A stretch of DNA of 64,000 nucleotides from Desulfobulbus oralis (GTDB lineage: Bacteria; Desulfobacterota; Desulfobulbia; Desulfobulbales; Desulfobulbaceae): the NCBI RefSeq assembly GCF_002952055.1, contig NZ_CP021255.1, forward strand, positions 496,001 to 560,000. Direction: 5' to 3'. Below are positions 33,668-43,265 of this stretch, piece after piece. Each line of letters begins with the position of its first letter. The first letter of the stretch is position 1. Both the position numbers and the translations under genes were made by a program. The notes under the pieces are model-generated. The model saw only the letters and a program-made list of their open reading frames with translations, did not search any database and was not told the origin of the DNA.

Positions 33668-34833
33668 CGACCTGTCCTGTAAGGTGTGTAGGGTTCAGCA
33701 AAGGCCAGATCCTTTGTCGTGACCACGTTGAACTGATAGCCAGGCCGTATTTCCAGTGTGGGCGCGATCCCCAGGTTGCGCTGCAGAATCGCCATGGCGG
33801 CAGAGCCCATCTGGTTCGCCAGGGCGGTGCCCAGCTCATCCTGGAAGGTGGCGTCATCGCTGGAATCCTTGTCCAGTTTGTCCACCGCATAGGCTGTAGT
33901 GCCGATGACAGCGCTCATGAGAAAGGCTGTGCCGAAAATACGCACATAGTGGTTGTTCACCTGGTCGTGGAATCCGGAATAGCCGCTCATATCCGCCCCT
34001 GGCATGGCCCCCAGAGTCACGCTTGATCCGTCCGGAAAAATGATCCGGTTCCACGCAACCAGGGTGCGTTCCTGGCCGTACACCACGCGACTGTCGTACA
34101 CTCCGTACAGCTTCGCCCCCTGCGGGATCAGCAGGTGCCTGCCATTGGCCGTGTTGTAGACGTTCTGACTGACCTGGGCGATCAGCACGCCTGGCAGGTC
34201 CGAATTGATGCCCGAGATCAGCACCGCCGGAATCACCGTGCCGGTCTTGATCTCCAGAAGACGCCCCTCTTCCCGCGTATAGCGCGACAGCCAGCCCGCA
34301 TCGCCTGTGTCCGCGCGGGTGAAAAAGCCTTCCTTGTCGATGTTCGCGGCAGGGTCGTAGTTCTCGGAACCCGGAGGCTGCGCCGCCGCCCCGTCCTGTT
34401 CCCGGGGCATGCGGACGGCCGCTGCCGCCTGTCTGCCTTCAGCCCTGGCGGCGCCGCCACTCTGTTGCTTCAGCATGGGCGAAGACAGCGCGTTCAACAG
34501 CATTTGACGCCGCCTTTTGCGCAGCTCCTCCGCCTCCTTGTCCTCTCCCTCGCCCTGCACCACGACAACCACCGGCTTCTTCTCCACCACTTCCGCAGGC
34601 GGCGGCGGAGTCGGCGGCGGCAGAATCACTCCTGCGCCCTGACCCGCCACCAGAGCCCGCTCGTCAACCGTCACCTCAGGCGGCTTCTCCCTCCTCTTCC
34701 TTTCACTGTCATCCAGCGCATACATCAGTGCAGCCACGATCAGCAGAACCACGCCAATGCCTATATACATCGGCCGCCTGCTCATCGGGTTCTTCGGCGG
34801 CTGCGGCTGCAGGCTGTTCGGGGATTCCTGCAT
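33664..34833 (-). CDS. trbI: TrbI/VirB10-like T4SS protein
   Basis: 389 residues: a short cytoplasmic part, one membrane helix (MYIGIGVVLLIVAALMYAL), a proline-rich periplasmic spacer (PPPTPPPPAEVVEKKPV) and the beta-barrel TrbI domain (TGTVIPAVLISGINSDLPG, LLIPQGAKLYGVYD). VirB10 spans both membranes and senses ATP use. The spacer is very rich in proline and lysine, as usual. Confidence 0.92.
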   Translation of the reverse strand: MQESPNSLQPQPPKNPMSRRPMYIGIGVVLLIVAALMYALDDSERKRREKPPEVTVDERALVAGQGAGVILPPPTPPPPAEVVEKKPVVVVVQGEGEDKEAEELRKRRRQMLLNALSSPMLKQQSGGAARAEGRQAAAAVRMPREQDGAAAQPPGSENYDPAANIDKEGFFTRADTGDAGWLSRYTREEGRLLEIKTGTVIPAVLISGINSDLPGVLIAQVSQNVYNTANGRHLLIPQGAKLYGVYDSRVVYGQERTLVAWNRIIFPDGSSVTLGAMPGADMSGYSGFHDQVNNHYVRIFGTAFLMSAVIGTTAYAVDKLDKDSSDDATFQDELGTALANQMGSAAMAILQRNLGIAPTLEIRPGYQFNVVTTKDLAFAEPYTPYRTGR

Positions 34834-34844
34834 ACGGGCACCTC

Positions 34845-35477
34845 CTATTCCATCCGCCCTTCGGCAAAGCCAGCCCGCGCCACCCCACGGCCGTCATAGA
34901 CGCGGCTCACAATCCGCCGGACCTGCCGGTCAGCAACCTGCAGCCGCAAATACCAGGATTCCGGCTCATGCGGCTCTGTCGCCAAACGGTCGATCGTCCA
35001 CGAAACCCGAGGGCTCTCGCCATCAGCCGCCGACACAATCCGGAATCCTGCCTGACGCAGTTCACTCTCAAAAGCATCGATGAATAGACGCGGTTCCGGC
35101 ACGGCCAGCTGCGCAATCGGGGACTCCGCAGGCTGACCAGACTGACTCTTGCTGCCTTTGCCCTTCCTGCCCTTTGCCGGCGCAGAAACCGGTGTTTGGG
35201 CCTGGACCAGGCGCGCCGCCTTTTCCCCGGCCAGCCGCTCCCGGGCTCGCTTCACCTGCTCCGGGCTCAGCACAGGCTTCTGCAGATACAGCGCAGTCCG
35301 GCCTGGCGGGTACAGTACAGCCAGTCGCGCCATCGCATCCTTTGCCATAGCCTCCGATACTGCAAAAGGCAGCTGCTCATGAACATAGGATTGCCTTTGT
35401 TCCGGCACGCCCTGGCGGTGTGCGGCACAGCCCGAAAGGCCAAAACACAACCCAAAAACAATCAGTGCATATTTCAT
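34845..35477 (-). CDS. trbH: TrbH-like lipoprotein
   Basis: 210 residues with a lipobox (LCFGLSGC) after a short signal sequence. Lysine/serine-rich linker in the middle (KGRKGKGSKSQSG). The position between trbG and trbI matches trbH of RP4, and the C-terminal SWYLRLQVADRQVRRIV fits a periplasmic adaptor. It is probably the VirB7-like partner of TrbG in the outer-membrane core. Sequence similarity is weak, so the name rests mainly on context. Confidence 0.7.
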   Translation of the reverse strand: MKYALIVFGLCFGLSGCAAHRQGVPEQRQSYVHEQLPFAVSEAMAKDAMARLAVLYPPGRTALYLQKPVLSPEQVKRARERLAGEKAARLVQAQTPVSAPAKGRKGKGSKSQSGQPAESPIAQLAVPEPRLFIDAFESELRQAGFRIVSAADGESPRVSWTIDRLATEPHEPESWYLRLQVADRQVRRIVSRVYDGRGVARAGFAEGRME

Positions 35478-36376
35478 CGATCCCCCCTGTCGCCGGCGCC
35501 TGTGAAATGCCCCGGACTGCGGCGCGCCCCCTTCCGGTAGATGTCAACCCGTTCCTGTTCTTTCCCCACCCCAACCACCAGGGCAACCTGATCAAACACG
35601 CCGTCAACCTCCATCGTGTGCCCGCTCCTCACCCGGTAATTAACCAACACTTCCCGTTTCCCCTTCATCACCATCAGGGCCGGCATTTCTCCGCTGCCCG
35701 CACCTTCCGGCAACTGCACGTACATCTTCCGGCCGTCGTCATACACCCGCTCCGGCTTCCATCCCGATGCGCCCTCCACGTCGTAGGCGAAATTCAGCTT
35801 CGACAGGTCAACGTCATGCTCATCCGTCCGCCAGGTCTGCTGCTTCTTCGCCCGCGCCTTCGCCGCAGCCACCTGCGCCTGCAAATCCGTCTGATACGTA
35901 AAACCCACATAGGGCGTAATGTCGCTCGTCCTCGACAGCAGCCGCAGATGGTAGGCCCGCCGGTCTGTTGTGATGACCGCACTGGTCTCAAGCCCTGTGT
36001 CCACCGGCTTGATAAAGAGATGCGTGCTCTTCCCGGCTGTGCCAGGCTCGATCTGCCACCGCGCCGTGTCGCCCAGCACGATCTCATTGACCATCTCCCC
36101 AGGCTCCAGCTCGACATCCACTACCTGCAGCGGAGCCGCTATGATCGTTGGTATTCCACCCTCCGCTCCATGCACAAATACCAACTTCCCCCCAACCAGC
36201 GTGCCGCTGCTGCCCGTGCCCTGGCGTGCCAGCTGCCGTACCTGCTCCACTATCCACCGCTCCCGCTCCCCCAACGTGCCCTCAGGTGACAGCACATCAG
36301 CAGGTACGGCCGCCAGCGCCCGTTCCGACAGGAAAAAGGCCAGCAGAACCAGAAGTACAAACGCTTTTTTTTCCAT
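35474..36376 (-). CDS. trbG: TrbG/VirB9-like T4SS protein
   Basis: 300 residues with a signal peptide (FVLLVLLAFFLSERALA). CagX/VirB9 beta-domain: VELEPGEMVNEIVLGDTARW near 100 and KSTHLFIKPVDTGLETSAVI. The C-terminal half (VYDDGRKMYVQLPEGAGSG) binds VirB7-like proteins. It forms the periplasmic/outer-membrane ring with TrbH and TrbI. It overlaps trbH by 4 bases. Confidence 0.92.
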   Translation of the reverse strand: MEKKAFVLLVLLAFFLSERALAAVPADVLSPEGTLGERERWIVEQVRQLARQGTGSSGTLVGGKLVFVHGAEGGIPTIIAAPLQVVDVELEPGEMVNEIVLGDTARWQIEPGTAGKSTHLFIKPVDTGLETSAVITTDRRAYHLRLLSRTSDITPYVGFTYQTDLQAQVAAAKARAKKQQTWRTDEHDVDLSKLNFAYDVEGASGWKPERVYDDGRKMYVQLPEGAGSGEMPALMVMKGKREVLVNYRVRSGHTMEVDGVFDQVALVVGVGKEQERVDIYRKGARRSPGHFTGAGDRGDR

Positions 36377-36389
36377 TGATCGCTTCCTT

Positions 36390-37085
36390 TCAGTTCAGTC
36401 TTTTCGCTGTAGACAGATTGGTGATGTACACGCCGCCGGGGTTGGCCAACAGTACCTCCTCAGTCTGTGGAGGTATGAGTTCTATCGTGGCAATCGCTTC
36501 GTAATCCTGGCGGGACAGTTCATTGCCCTGCAGATTCCGCACCGTCTCCGTCCACTCCACACGGTAACTGCCCTGGCTCACCGGCAGCGGGATGCCGCGC
36601 ACTTCTACGTTGACCAGGCGTCCCTGACGCGCCACCTCATAGGGGCTGTACTGCCCATACCATTCCTTCAGCATCCCCCGAGTAGCCCCTGCCACATGCA
36701 GGTTCAGACGGTTGATCATCTGCTTCTGTAACTCTTTGTCCACCGTCACCGTCCGCCAGTCCACTATCGTCTGCGCCACCGTCGCCTGCACCACCTTCTC
36801 CGGCGTATTCCCCCCCTGGTTCCGGATCTTCTCCGCAACCGCCTTGCCCAGGTCATCCACCGCCACAAAGTAGCGGTCTATCCGGTTGCGCGTCAGCTGG
36901 TACACATTGCCGGACAGAGACAGTACCGCCAGCACCAGCGCCAGGATCGCCGCTATCCGCCACTGGGCAGCCTGGGCAATGTAGGTCCCGTGCCGCTCCA
37001 GCCATTCCTCTTTCGCGTTCAGAAAGGGGTTGTCGCCCCGGCCGGTTGCCGCCTGCGCCTGTTGAACCTGTTTGATTTTGTTCAT
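36390..37085 (-). CDS. trbF: TrbF/VirB8-like T4SS protein
   Basis: 231 residues. Cytoplasmic N-terminus (PFLNAKEEWLERHGTYIAQA), one membrane helix (WRIAAILALVLAVLSLSGNV), then the periplasmic VirB8 fold: VAQTIVDWRTVTVDKELQKQ and RGIPLPVSQGSYRVEWTET. It nucleates assembly of the inner-membrane complex. Thirteen bases separate it from trbG. Confidence 0.92.
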   Translation of the reverse strand: MNKIKQVQQAQAATGRGDNPFLNAKEEWLERHGTYIAQAAQWRIAAILALVLAVLSLSGNVYQLTRNRIDRYFVAVDDLGKAVAEKIRNQGGNTPEKVVQATVAQTIVDWRTVTVDKELQKQMINRLNLHVAGATRGMLKEWYGQYSPYEVARQGRLVNVEVRGIPLPVSQGSYRVEWTETVRNLQGNELSRQDYEAIATIELIPPQTEEVLLANPGGVYITNLSTAKRLN

Positions 37086-37186
37086 CCTGCCTGCCTGGTT
37101 TCTTTTTTTGCTGTGCTTTCCAATGAAATCTGGTATAAATTTATCAGAATTTCGGTCGGTTATAGGCTACAGCTCTTTGACATACC

Positions 37187-38671
37187 CTAGCTCTGCTTCA
37201 GCCTGTTTCGCTGGGGCGGCACGCCTGTTCTCCCCCTTGTTCCACCTGATCCGGCCGGCCCGTCCTGTTTCCGCTGTTTCGCAACTTCAGCCTCCGGATT
37301 CGTACGCCCTGATCCGGCCTGATTCGACGACTCAGACCTCTCAGCCCCCGCATTGCCGGTTCCGCTGCCTCCCGCCGCGCCCGTCATCACCGGCCCCCGG
37401 CCGGCAGCATTGCCCGAAGGACCTTGCGGCGCGTCCGCCGCATACTGGTTGCCCGTGTACCGGTTCGTGCTGTACGGATTGACCGCGCCGGTCTGCGCCT
37501 CGTGCATGTCGCGGGCACCCGCATCCATGCGCCGCATCTCGCCAACCGCGCTCGGCCCCATGCCCGCACGCCTTTCATCCTGCCGGGCTTCCTGATAGTT
37601 TTTATGCAACTGCCTGACCGTGCCGCCAAACCCGCCATGCCCTTCCAGGGCCGCTATCTTCTGCGCCCGGCTCACGGTGCCAATGCCGGCAGCAAGCGCG
37701 CCCGCCGCTCGCACCGGCGCGCCAACCACTGCAGCCGTGTTGGTCACCGTAGCCCTTGCTCCTCCGACCGCAGAGGCCATGCCAACACCGCTGCCTATAT
37801 GCGCGCCGTTGACCAGGCCTGAGATGGCTTCGGCAAGGGAGTTCATAACAATATAGATGACAAGAGCTGTTATAAAAACAAGCGCCATTGTATGTACCCA
37901 GCCTTCTGGATGGGTAATATTGGTCAGACCTTTAATAAAATTCATGCCAACTGCTATAACCAGGTGCATGGCCAATAATTTCAACACCAGTGAGACTACA
38001 TATTTCATCACTGCCAAAGCATAGTCATGCGCAAAAGATGCCGAACCAAAACCTAGAAGAATAACCCCTATGGACATGGTGAGATGTGTCTCGCAGATAA
38101 CAACCAGTATTCGTGCAGTCATTATGGCAAGAACACAAAGAATCATCAAGCCGAGAAAGAATATTGCAAATGCTTTTCCACTTAAAAAATCAAAACCCTT
38201 GCACTGGTCTAAAGCTTTCCCCCACAAAATAAATGCTGTATCTATAGGCTCAAGGCTCAAACTTTTAATACCCATTGATTTTAATGTAATATTTCGTTCC
38301 ATATTAATTAAAAATTCGGTCCATACCTCATACTTGATGATAGCTACATAGCAAAAGGTGGCGAAAATGATGGTCAGCAAAAAATCCTTTATCGCCTCAC
38401 TCATATCTACCCGTCCAAGCGCCACACGCACCCCATGCAGGGCAACACTGATAAGTAAAAACAGTTTGAATATGTCTAATGAAAGTTTTCTGAATGAATC
38501 GAGATAGGTAGTGGCGTTATTTTTGAACGTTTGATATACTTCATACAAAATTCCAGTATTCGCTTCATCAGCAAAACAGGAATCAACCTGAACAAAAAAT
38601 ATGCAAATTAGTGCAATAAAGTATATATTTATTTTGCATATTGCGTTATACTTGCAGATGGTACGTTTCAT
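37187..38671 (-). CDS. trbL: TrbL/VirB6-like polytopic T4SS protein
   Basis: 494 residues: signal-like start, then about 6-7 membrane segments (KLFLLISVALHGVRVALG, FFLGLMILCVLAIMTARIL, LTMSIGVILLGFGSASFA). A long polar, glycine-rich tail (NAAGRGPVMTGAAGGSGTGN) is typical of TrbL. The first two thirds are AT-rich (about 35-40% GC) while the tail is GC-rich, so the gene itself is mosaic in composition. It lies 100 bp upstream of trbF on the transcript. Confidence 0.88.
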   Translation of the reverse strand: MKRTICKYNAICKINIYFIALICIFFVQVDSCFADEANTGILYEVYQTFKNNATTYLDSFRKLSLDIFKLFLLISVALHGVRVALGRVDMSEAIKDFLLTIIFATFCYVAIIKYEVWTEFLINMERNITLKSMGIKSLSLEPIDTAFILWGKALDQCKGFDFLSGKAFAIFFLGLMILCVLAIMTARILVVICETHLTMSIGVILLGFGSASFAHDYALAVMKYVVSLVLKLLAMHLVIAVGMNFIKGLTNITHPEGWVHTMALVFITALVIYIVMNSLAEAISGLVNGAHIGSGVGMASAVGGARATVTNTAAVVGAPVRAAGALAAGIGTVSRAQKIAALEGHGGFGGTVRQLHKNYQEARQDERRAGMGPSAVGEMRRMDAGARDMHEAQTGAVNPYSTNRYTGNQYAADAPQGPSGNAAGRGPVMTGAAGGSGTGNAGAERSESSNQAGSGRTNPEAEVAKQRKQDGPAGSGGTRGRTGVPPQRNRLKQS

Positions 38672-38698
38672 TTATCAATCCTCATATGGAGTGCTGTT

Positions 38699-39148
38699 AT
38701 GAAAAATGCGGTTTATTCTTTTATTATCATTTCCTGTTTTTTTCTTGTCTCCTGTCGAGATGCGCAAAAAGACCAAATTTCAAAACTATATGGATATTGG
38801 AAATGTGAACAGGAATTTTCTAATATGCTTACTGGCAGTAAATTTGGTTATGATACAATCGCCTTTACAGAAAAAGAAATGGATTATTCTAAAGATAGAA
38901 ACATTTTAGTTATATATGAATTCAAAGACGGCGTTGTTGTTATCAAGGAGGCTGGAACAGATCGCATCATTGCCACTGCAAATTTTCTTGATAATAACAC
39001 TGTTTCCATACCAAATAAGGATATCATGTGTGTCAATGGAAAATTTATACGTTCCAATGAGGCTGAATTTGCTCAATTACGCTCAGAATTCGGTAAAGTT
39101 AAATCCAGTTCTCCAACATTGGAAGCAGGGTATCCCCAAACAAAATGA
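38699..39148 (+). CDS. Divergent lipoprotein at the trbK position (possible entry exclusion)
   Basis: 149 residues on the plus strand inside a minus-strand operon. Signal peptide with lipobox (FFLVSC) and a small beta-rich mature part (GYWKCEQEFSNMLTGS, IIATANFLDNNTVSIPNKDI). In RP4, trbK, the entry-exclusion lipoprotein, lies between trbJ and trbL, exactly as here, though on the same strand. The gene is AT-rich. The entry-exclusion role is inferred from location and lipobox only. Confidence 0.6.
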   Translation: MKNAVYSFIIISCFFLVSCRDAQKDQISKLYGYWKCEQEFSNMLTGSKFGYDTIAFTEKEMDYSKDRNILVIYEFKDGVVVIKEAGTDRIIATANFLDNNTVSIPNKDIMCVNGKFIRSNEAEFAQLRSEFGKVKSSSPTLEAGYPQTK

Positions 39149-39202
39149 AATATCCTTACTGATGGCTGGCAATGATGCTGTACCATTGCCAGCCATCTCT
39201 CC

Positions 39203-40012
39203 TCACCTCTGATACCCTGCCTTAAGTTCCAACTTGTTATTTGAATTGGATGTGATCCCTTCACTGTCAAACAGCACCTCAGCACGCTTACGGGCGTATT
39301 CGCTCTGTTCCGCATCCTTCAGCGCTTTCTGCAGAGTGATATTGCTGTTTTGTGCAACTATGCTTTCCAGTGAGCCGCTGATATTGGCCAGACGCATGAT
39401 GCCCGTCAATGTGGCTAACTTGATATCCTTTTCACTGATTTCATCCTGCGCCAGCATGGTGTTGACATTGTCAGCCCAGTCTATATTGTCTTGCATCAGT
39501 GCCCTGGAATTGTCCAACAGTCCGATGCCTTTGTTGATTTCCTCGTAAAAGGTGCTGTGGGCATCATCGTACAGCTTGGATATCTCCTTGTTGATTTTGT
39601 TGACCTGGTCAATTGGGGTGCCAGCAGCTTCCTTGAACCATTCTGGTTTATGAAATATAGCAAAAAACATCTGCAGCTTGTTGGCAATGTCTGCAAATTG
39701 TGAGAACACACTGTCAACATCTTCCTTGATTGTTCGGATATCAGTAAATTCTTTGTTGGCCCATAATTCTGGATTTATAGCATCATTGAACTCAGTTATT
39801 TGTTTGATAATATCAGTATGTTCTTCGATATTCTTGGTATAATGTTTTATTCTCCCCAAATCCATCTTCATGAATACACGAACAGTATTGCCTGATTCTA
39901 ATTGAGCATGAGTAATTTTATCATCAACAGGTAATCCTGTTGCATATGAAATCTGAAAATATCCCAGCGCTGCTGCCAATAGTGCAATAGAAAGTACATT
40001 CCCTGTCTTCAT
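39203..40012 (-). CDS. trbJ: TrbJ/VirB5-like T4SS protein
   Basis: 269 residues with a signal peptide (VLSIALLAAALGYFQISYA). Long helical body: EISKLYDDAHSTFYEEINKG, ATLTGIMRLANISGSLESIV and a C-terminal LQKALKDAEQSEYARKRAE. This is the pattern of TrbJ, a minor pilus-tip component. It is AT-rich relative to trbE upstream. The order trbE-trbJ-(trbK)-trbL fits RP4, with trbF-I moved downstream. Confidence 0.8.
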   Translation of the reverse strand: MKTGNVLSIALLAAALGYFQISYATGLPVDDKITHAQLESGNTVRVFMKMDLGRIKHYTKNIEEHTDIIKQITEFNDAINPELWANKEFTDIRTIKEDVDSVFSQFADIANKLQMFFAIFHKPEWFKEAAGTPIDQVNKINKEISKLYDDAHSTFYEEINKGIGLLDNSRALMQDNIDWADNVNTMLAQDEISEKDIKLATLTGIMRLANISGSLESIVAQNSNITLQKALKDAEQSEYARKRAEVLFDSEGITSNSNNKLELKAGYQR

Positions 40013-40487
40013 GGGTTTTCTCCCTGATTAATGGTTGGTATCTGCCATTATCGCCTGCATTTACATGGCGTTTCATTGGCCACCTTTCTGAGAGCATCAG
40101 TATTATTGCGGTTAAGACCCTGAAATCAGCTTTCAGCCGTTGCTCCATCAGATTCAGCCGGAACCAGTGTCTGGTGCTTTGGGCGAGGTCCGGAGAATGG
40201 AGATAAAAGCGCAGGGTATAAGTGCCATCGAACATGCCTTTGACTTCCCAGAACACGCGAAGCCGGGGCAAGTTGGCCATTGAGTCCTCGCGCAGGGCCT
40301 TTTCCAGAGCAGCGGCGAACGCAAGAGGCGACTCGAACATGACGTAAGGCGGGCTGCAGGGGCAGACATGTCCCTGGCATGAGGCAATAGTCCGGACGCC
40401 GGCCACCGCATTCAGTGCCTCACACAATGGCCTGATATTCGGCTCGATGCAGCCCTTCATATCCCTGATTCTCGCCATTGCTTTCAT
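39924..40487 (-). CDS. Hypothetical protein between trbE and trbJ
   Basis: 187 residues as an open frame. The N-terminal 130 look real: RDMKGCIEPNIRPLCEALNA, RTIASCQGHVCPCSPPYVMF, YTLRFYLHSPDLAQSTRHWF. The cysteine/histidine content suggests metal binding. The last part overlaps the trbJ start by 89 bp and has no clear coding quality, so the true end may have been lost by a frameshift near 40060. Family unknown to me. Confidence 0.5.
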   Translation of the reverse strand: MKAMARIRDMKGCIEPNIRPLCEALNAVAGVRTIASCQGHVCPCSPPYVMFESPLAFAAALEKALREDSMANLPRLRVFWEVKGMFDGTYTLRFYLHSPDLAQSTRHWFRLNLMEQRLKADFRVLTAIILMLSERWPMKRHVNAGDNGRYQPLIREKTHEDRECTFYCTIGSSAGIFSDFICNRITC

Positions 40488-40521
40488 TTTGCTTTGGAGT
40501 TTTTTTCAATTATTTTAATTA

Positions 40522-43008
40522 TTATGCAGCCCCACGTTCTTTAAGCCATTCTTCGCGCCAGGTGTCCGGATATGCAGTCATCAGGGTCTGCAACCGGGCG
40601 ATGCTGTCCCGGTCAGAGGCCCCCACAAAGGCCAGGGTTTTCGGGCCCAGAGCCAGCTGCACCCGACGCCTGCCGCTGGGCTGGACAAGGTAGTAATCCA
40701 GCTTGGGCGTCATCTGTCTGATGATGCCAATCTGCCGGTCGTTCAGCCCCATCTGGCGGTACAGACGCAGCGGCTGCTCATCTTCGGCCGCATGATTGGC
40801 CAGATAGTATTTGGTCAGGCAGGACTCCACCAGCATATCCATGATGCCGCTCTTCTCCGCATCTGAAATGCTTTGTGTCGCCATCACCACTGCACAGTTT
40901 TTGCGCCTGAAGGTTTTGAGCCACTCCCGAATCCGGTCTCTGAACACCGGATGGCCCAGCATGACCCAGGCTTCGTCCAGAAGCAACAGGGCCGGCTGGC
41001 CCTGCAGCATCTTCTCGATCCGGTGGAAGAGATAGAGCAGCACCGGAATCAGGTTGGCCTCGCCCATTTCCATCAGGCTCTCGATCTCGAACACCACAAA
41101 TCGGGACAGCTCCAGGCTGTCCGTCTGGGCATCGAGGAGGTGGCCCATATCCCCGGCCTGGGTGTAATGCCTGAGCGCCTGGCGCAAATCCTGATTCTGC
41201 AGCACATGGCAGAAGTCGGTCAGAGAGCGCATCGTTGGCGGATTGTGCCTGAGCGTATCGAGTGTCTGGTGGATGGCGTTCCGGTGCGCCGGCAGAACCG
41301 GCATCTTCTGCAACTCCGCAAGACCTGCGATCCAGTTCGCTGTCCAGGAGAACTCCTCCTCCGACTCGTCAATCCGCTGCAGCGGCGCAAAGGACAAAGC
41401 CCCCCGGCCAATGTCGTAGTGATCTCCGCCGGTCCCGTGGGCCAGGGCAAACATGGAAAGTCCCTTATCGAACACAAACACCGACGAATTTTCGTAGGCC
41501 CTGAACTGTGCGGCGATGAGCGCCAGCAGGGTGCTCTTGCCGCTGCCTGTGGGGCCCAGAATCAAAGTATGGCCCAGATCGCCCTCATGCAGGTTCATTC
41601 TGAACGGCGTGTTGCCGTCCGTGGTCAGCACTGCCAGACATCGGGACTGCGGCGGATAGTAGGGACAGGGATTATGCGGCAATCCCGTCCAGACGCTGGA
41701 GAGCGGCAACATATCAGCCAGATTGAGCGTATTGATGATCGGCCGTCTGATGTTGGCATGGCCGTTCCCCGGATGACTGCCCAGCCAGGCTTCCATGGTG
41801 TTGATCGTCTCTATCCAGCCTGAAAAGCCCAGGGACATAAACAGACGCCGTACCTCGCGCGACATCTCTTCCAGCGTCTTTTTGTCCTCGTGCATCAGCA
41901 CCACGCCGGCAGAGAGAAACCCGGCGCGCACCGCCCCCGAACGCACCTCGGTCTCCGCCTGCTCCGCGTCCTCGTGCATGTTCTGCGCATCCCGGTTGAT
42001 ACGCGGATTCTTCCGGCTCAGAAGCTGGTCGATCACTCTGGTCATGCTCTGCTTCCAGCCCTTCCGGTAGCGCTCTATCTCCCTGATGGCGCTCCACTGG
42101 TCGAGAAACTGATACCTGATCGAAAAACGGAAGGGCATGGGCAGACTGTCAAACTTGGACAGCATGGCCGGCCATGATTCCGGCGGAAAATTGCCTATGG
42201 ACACAAAGCTGATGTATCGCTCGCCCAGCCTGGGCGTGGTGCCGTTCAGGGAGAGATCGCCCGCGCCCAATACAGCATCGAGATACATGGGCACAGCCGA
42301 CACCCGGATGGGCTGCCCCTCGCCGCTCAGACAGAGCTGCAGGTGGCTCAGCAGGTCGGAAGACTGAAAGGTGTCGCCGCCGCTTGTCATCTCGTGCTCC
42401 CGCAACCGCTCCATGCGCAGCACGCTGGCCAGCACATCCTCCACCTGCTGCAGGGTGAGCCGGAAGTACTTCAGCGTCTCGTCAGCCAGCGAGGCCTCCG
42501 CCTCCGCGCTCCTGGCCTGGCGGGCCAGATGCGCTGCGGCAATGTCCGGCTTGTAGGTCAGGCACATGACCGTATCCGTCGAGTAGCACCAGTCCGCGCC
42601 AAAATAGGCCCGGCGCTCGTCATCGATCATCTGCGTGACTGGGTCCGGATACCGGCTGGACTCCTCCGGCGGATAGGCCCGGCTGAATTCCCGGCTGGCA
42701 GACATGTGCAGCATCCAGCCATTCCCCAGTACGCGCAGGGCTTCGTTGGCCTTGCCGCTGATCCAGTCCATCTCGCTGTACGTCGAGCTGGCCGTGTCCA
42801 GACCCCGTACCCGCCAGCCGGCTACCAGGCTGCCGTCCTTGCACTCCACCACGCCAGGCGCGGCCAGCCGCTGCCAGGGCAGCAGATCCGGCAGGCCCTG
42901 CGCGCGCGTTCTGTAGCCCCTCAGACGAATCATTTCCCGTATCCCCTGCGTTGCCAGTACGAGCTGCGGGCCGGGTAGTAACTCTGGTATCTGATAAACC
43001 TGAGCCAC
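40522..43008 (-). CDS. trbE: TrbE/VirB4-like T4SS ATPase
   Basis: 828 residues. N-terminal CagE/TrbE domain, then the ATPase with Walker A LILGPTGSGKSTLLALIAAQ near 475 and Walker B ALLLLDEAWVMLG near 680. LKTFRRKNCAVVMATQSISD is the family block after it. It powers pilus assembly and DNA transfer from the cytoplasmic face. Its 5' end overlaps trbD by 79 bases, so the start may be further in. Confidence 0.93.
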   Translation of the reverse strand: MAQVYQIPELLPGPQLVLATQGIREMIRLRGYRTRAQGLPDLLPWQRLAAPGVVECKDGSLVAGWRVRGLDTASSTYSEMDWISGKANEALRVLGNGWMLHMSASREFSRAYPPEESSRYPDPVTQMIDDERRAYFGADWCYSTDTVMCLTYKPDIAAAHLARQARSAEAEASLADETLKYFRLTLQQVEDVLASVLRMERLREHEMTSGGDTFQSSDLLSHLQLCLSGEGQPIRVSAVPMYLDAVLGAGDLSLNGTTPRLGERYISFVSIGNFPPESWPAMLSKFDSLPMPFRFSIRYQFLDQWSAIREIERYRKGWKQSMTRVIDQLLSRKNPRINRDAQNMHEDAEQAETEVRSGAVRAGFLSAGVVLMHEDKKTLEEMSREVRRLFMSLGFSGWIETINTMEAWLGSHPGNGHANIRRPIINTLNLADMLPLSSVWTGLPHNPCPYYPPQSRCLAVLTTDGNTPFRMNLHEGDLGHTLILGPTGSGKSTLLALIAAQFRAYENSSVFVFDKGLSMFALAHGTGGDHYDIGRGALSFAPLQRIDESEEEFSWTANWIAGLAELQKMPVLPAHRNAIHQTLDTLRHNPPTMRSLTDFCHVLQNQDLRQALRHYTQAGDMGHLLDAQTDSLELSRFVVFEIESLMEMGEANLIPVLLYLFHRIEKMLQGQPALLLLDEAWVMLGHPVFRDRIREWLKTFRRKNCAVVMATQSISDAEKSGIMDMLVESCLTKYYLANHAAEDEQPLRLYRQMGLNDRQIGIIRQMTPKLDYYLVQPSGRRRVQLALGPKTLAFVGASDRDSIARLQTLMTAYPDTWREEWLKERGAA

Positions 43009-43241
43009 ACCTTGGTCATGCTGGGATCAAACCTGGCCATCTGGCGAAAAATATAAACCACAGCCACATAAAACGAGATGGCCAGCAGCACCGTAGGCCA
43101 GGCCGCATCAACCGCGCCAACCAGTCCGGTGATGATGGACAAAAGCGCCGCACACATGACCGGCTCACGTTCACCGCCCATCACCTGCTCCGGACGATGC
43201 AGACTGGGGTGAATCGGTATCGATCTCGGTTCATCCGCCAT
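42930..43241 (-). CDS. trbD: TrbD/VirB3-like T4SS protein
   Basis: 103 residues. Opening IPIHPSLHRPEQVMGGERE is typical of VirB3/TrbD, followed by two membrane segments (ALLSIITGLVGAVDAAW, VLLAISFYVAVVYIFRQMA). It overlaps the trbE start, as in other IncP systems where the pair is coupled. Confidence 0.9.
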   Translation of the reverse strand: MADEPRSIPIHPSLHRPEQVMGGEREPVMCAALLSIITGLVGAVDAAWPTVLLAISFYVAVVYIFRQMARFDPSMTKVWLRFIRYQSYYPARSSYWQRRGYGK

Positions 43242-43265
43242 TGCCTCACCTCAATAACCGCACTC

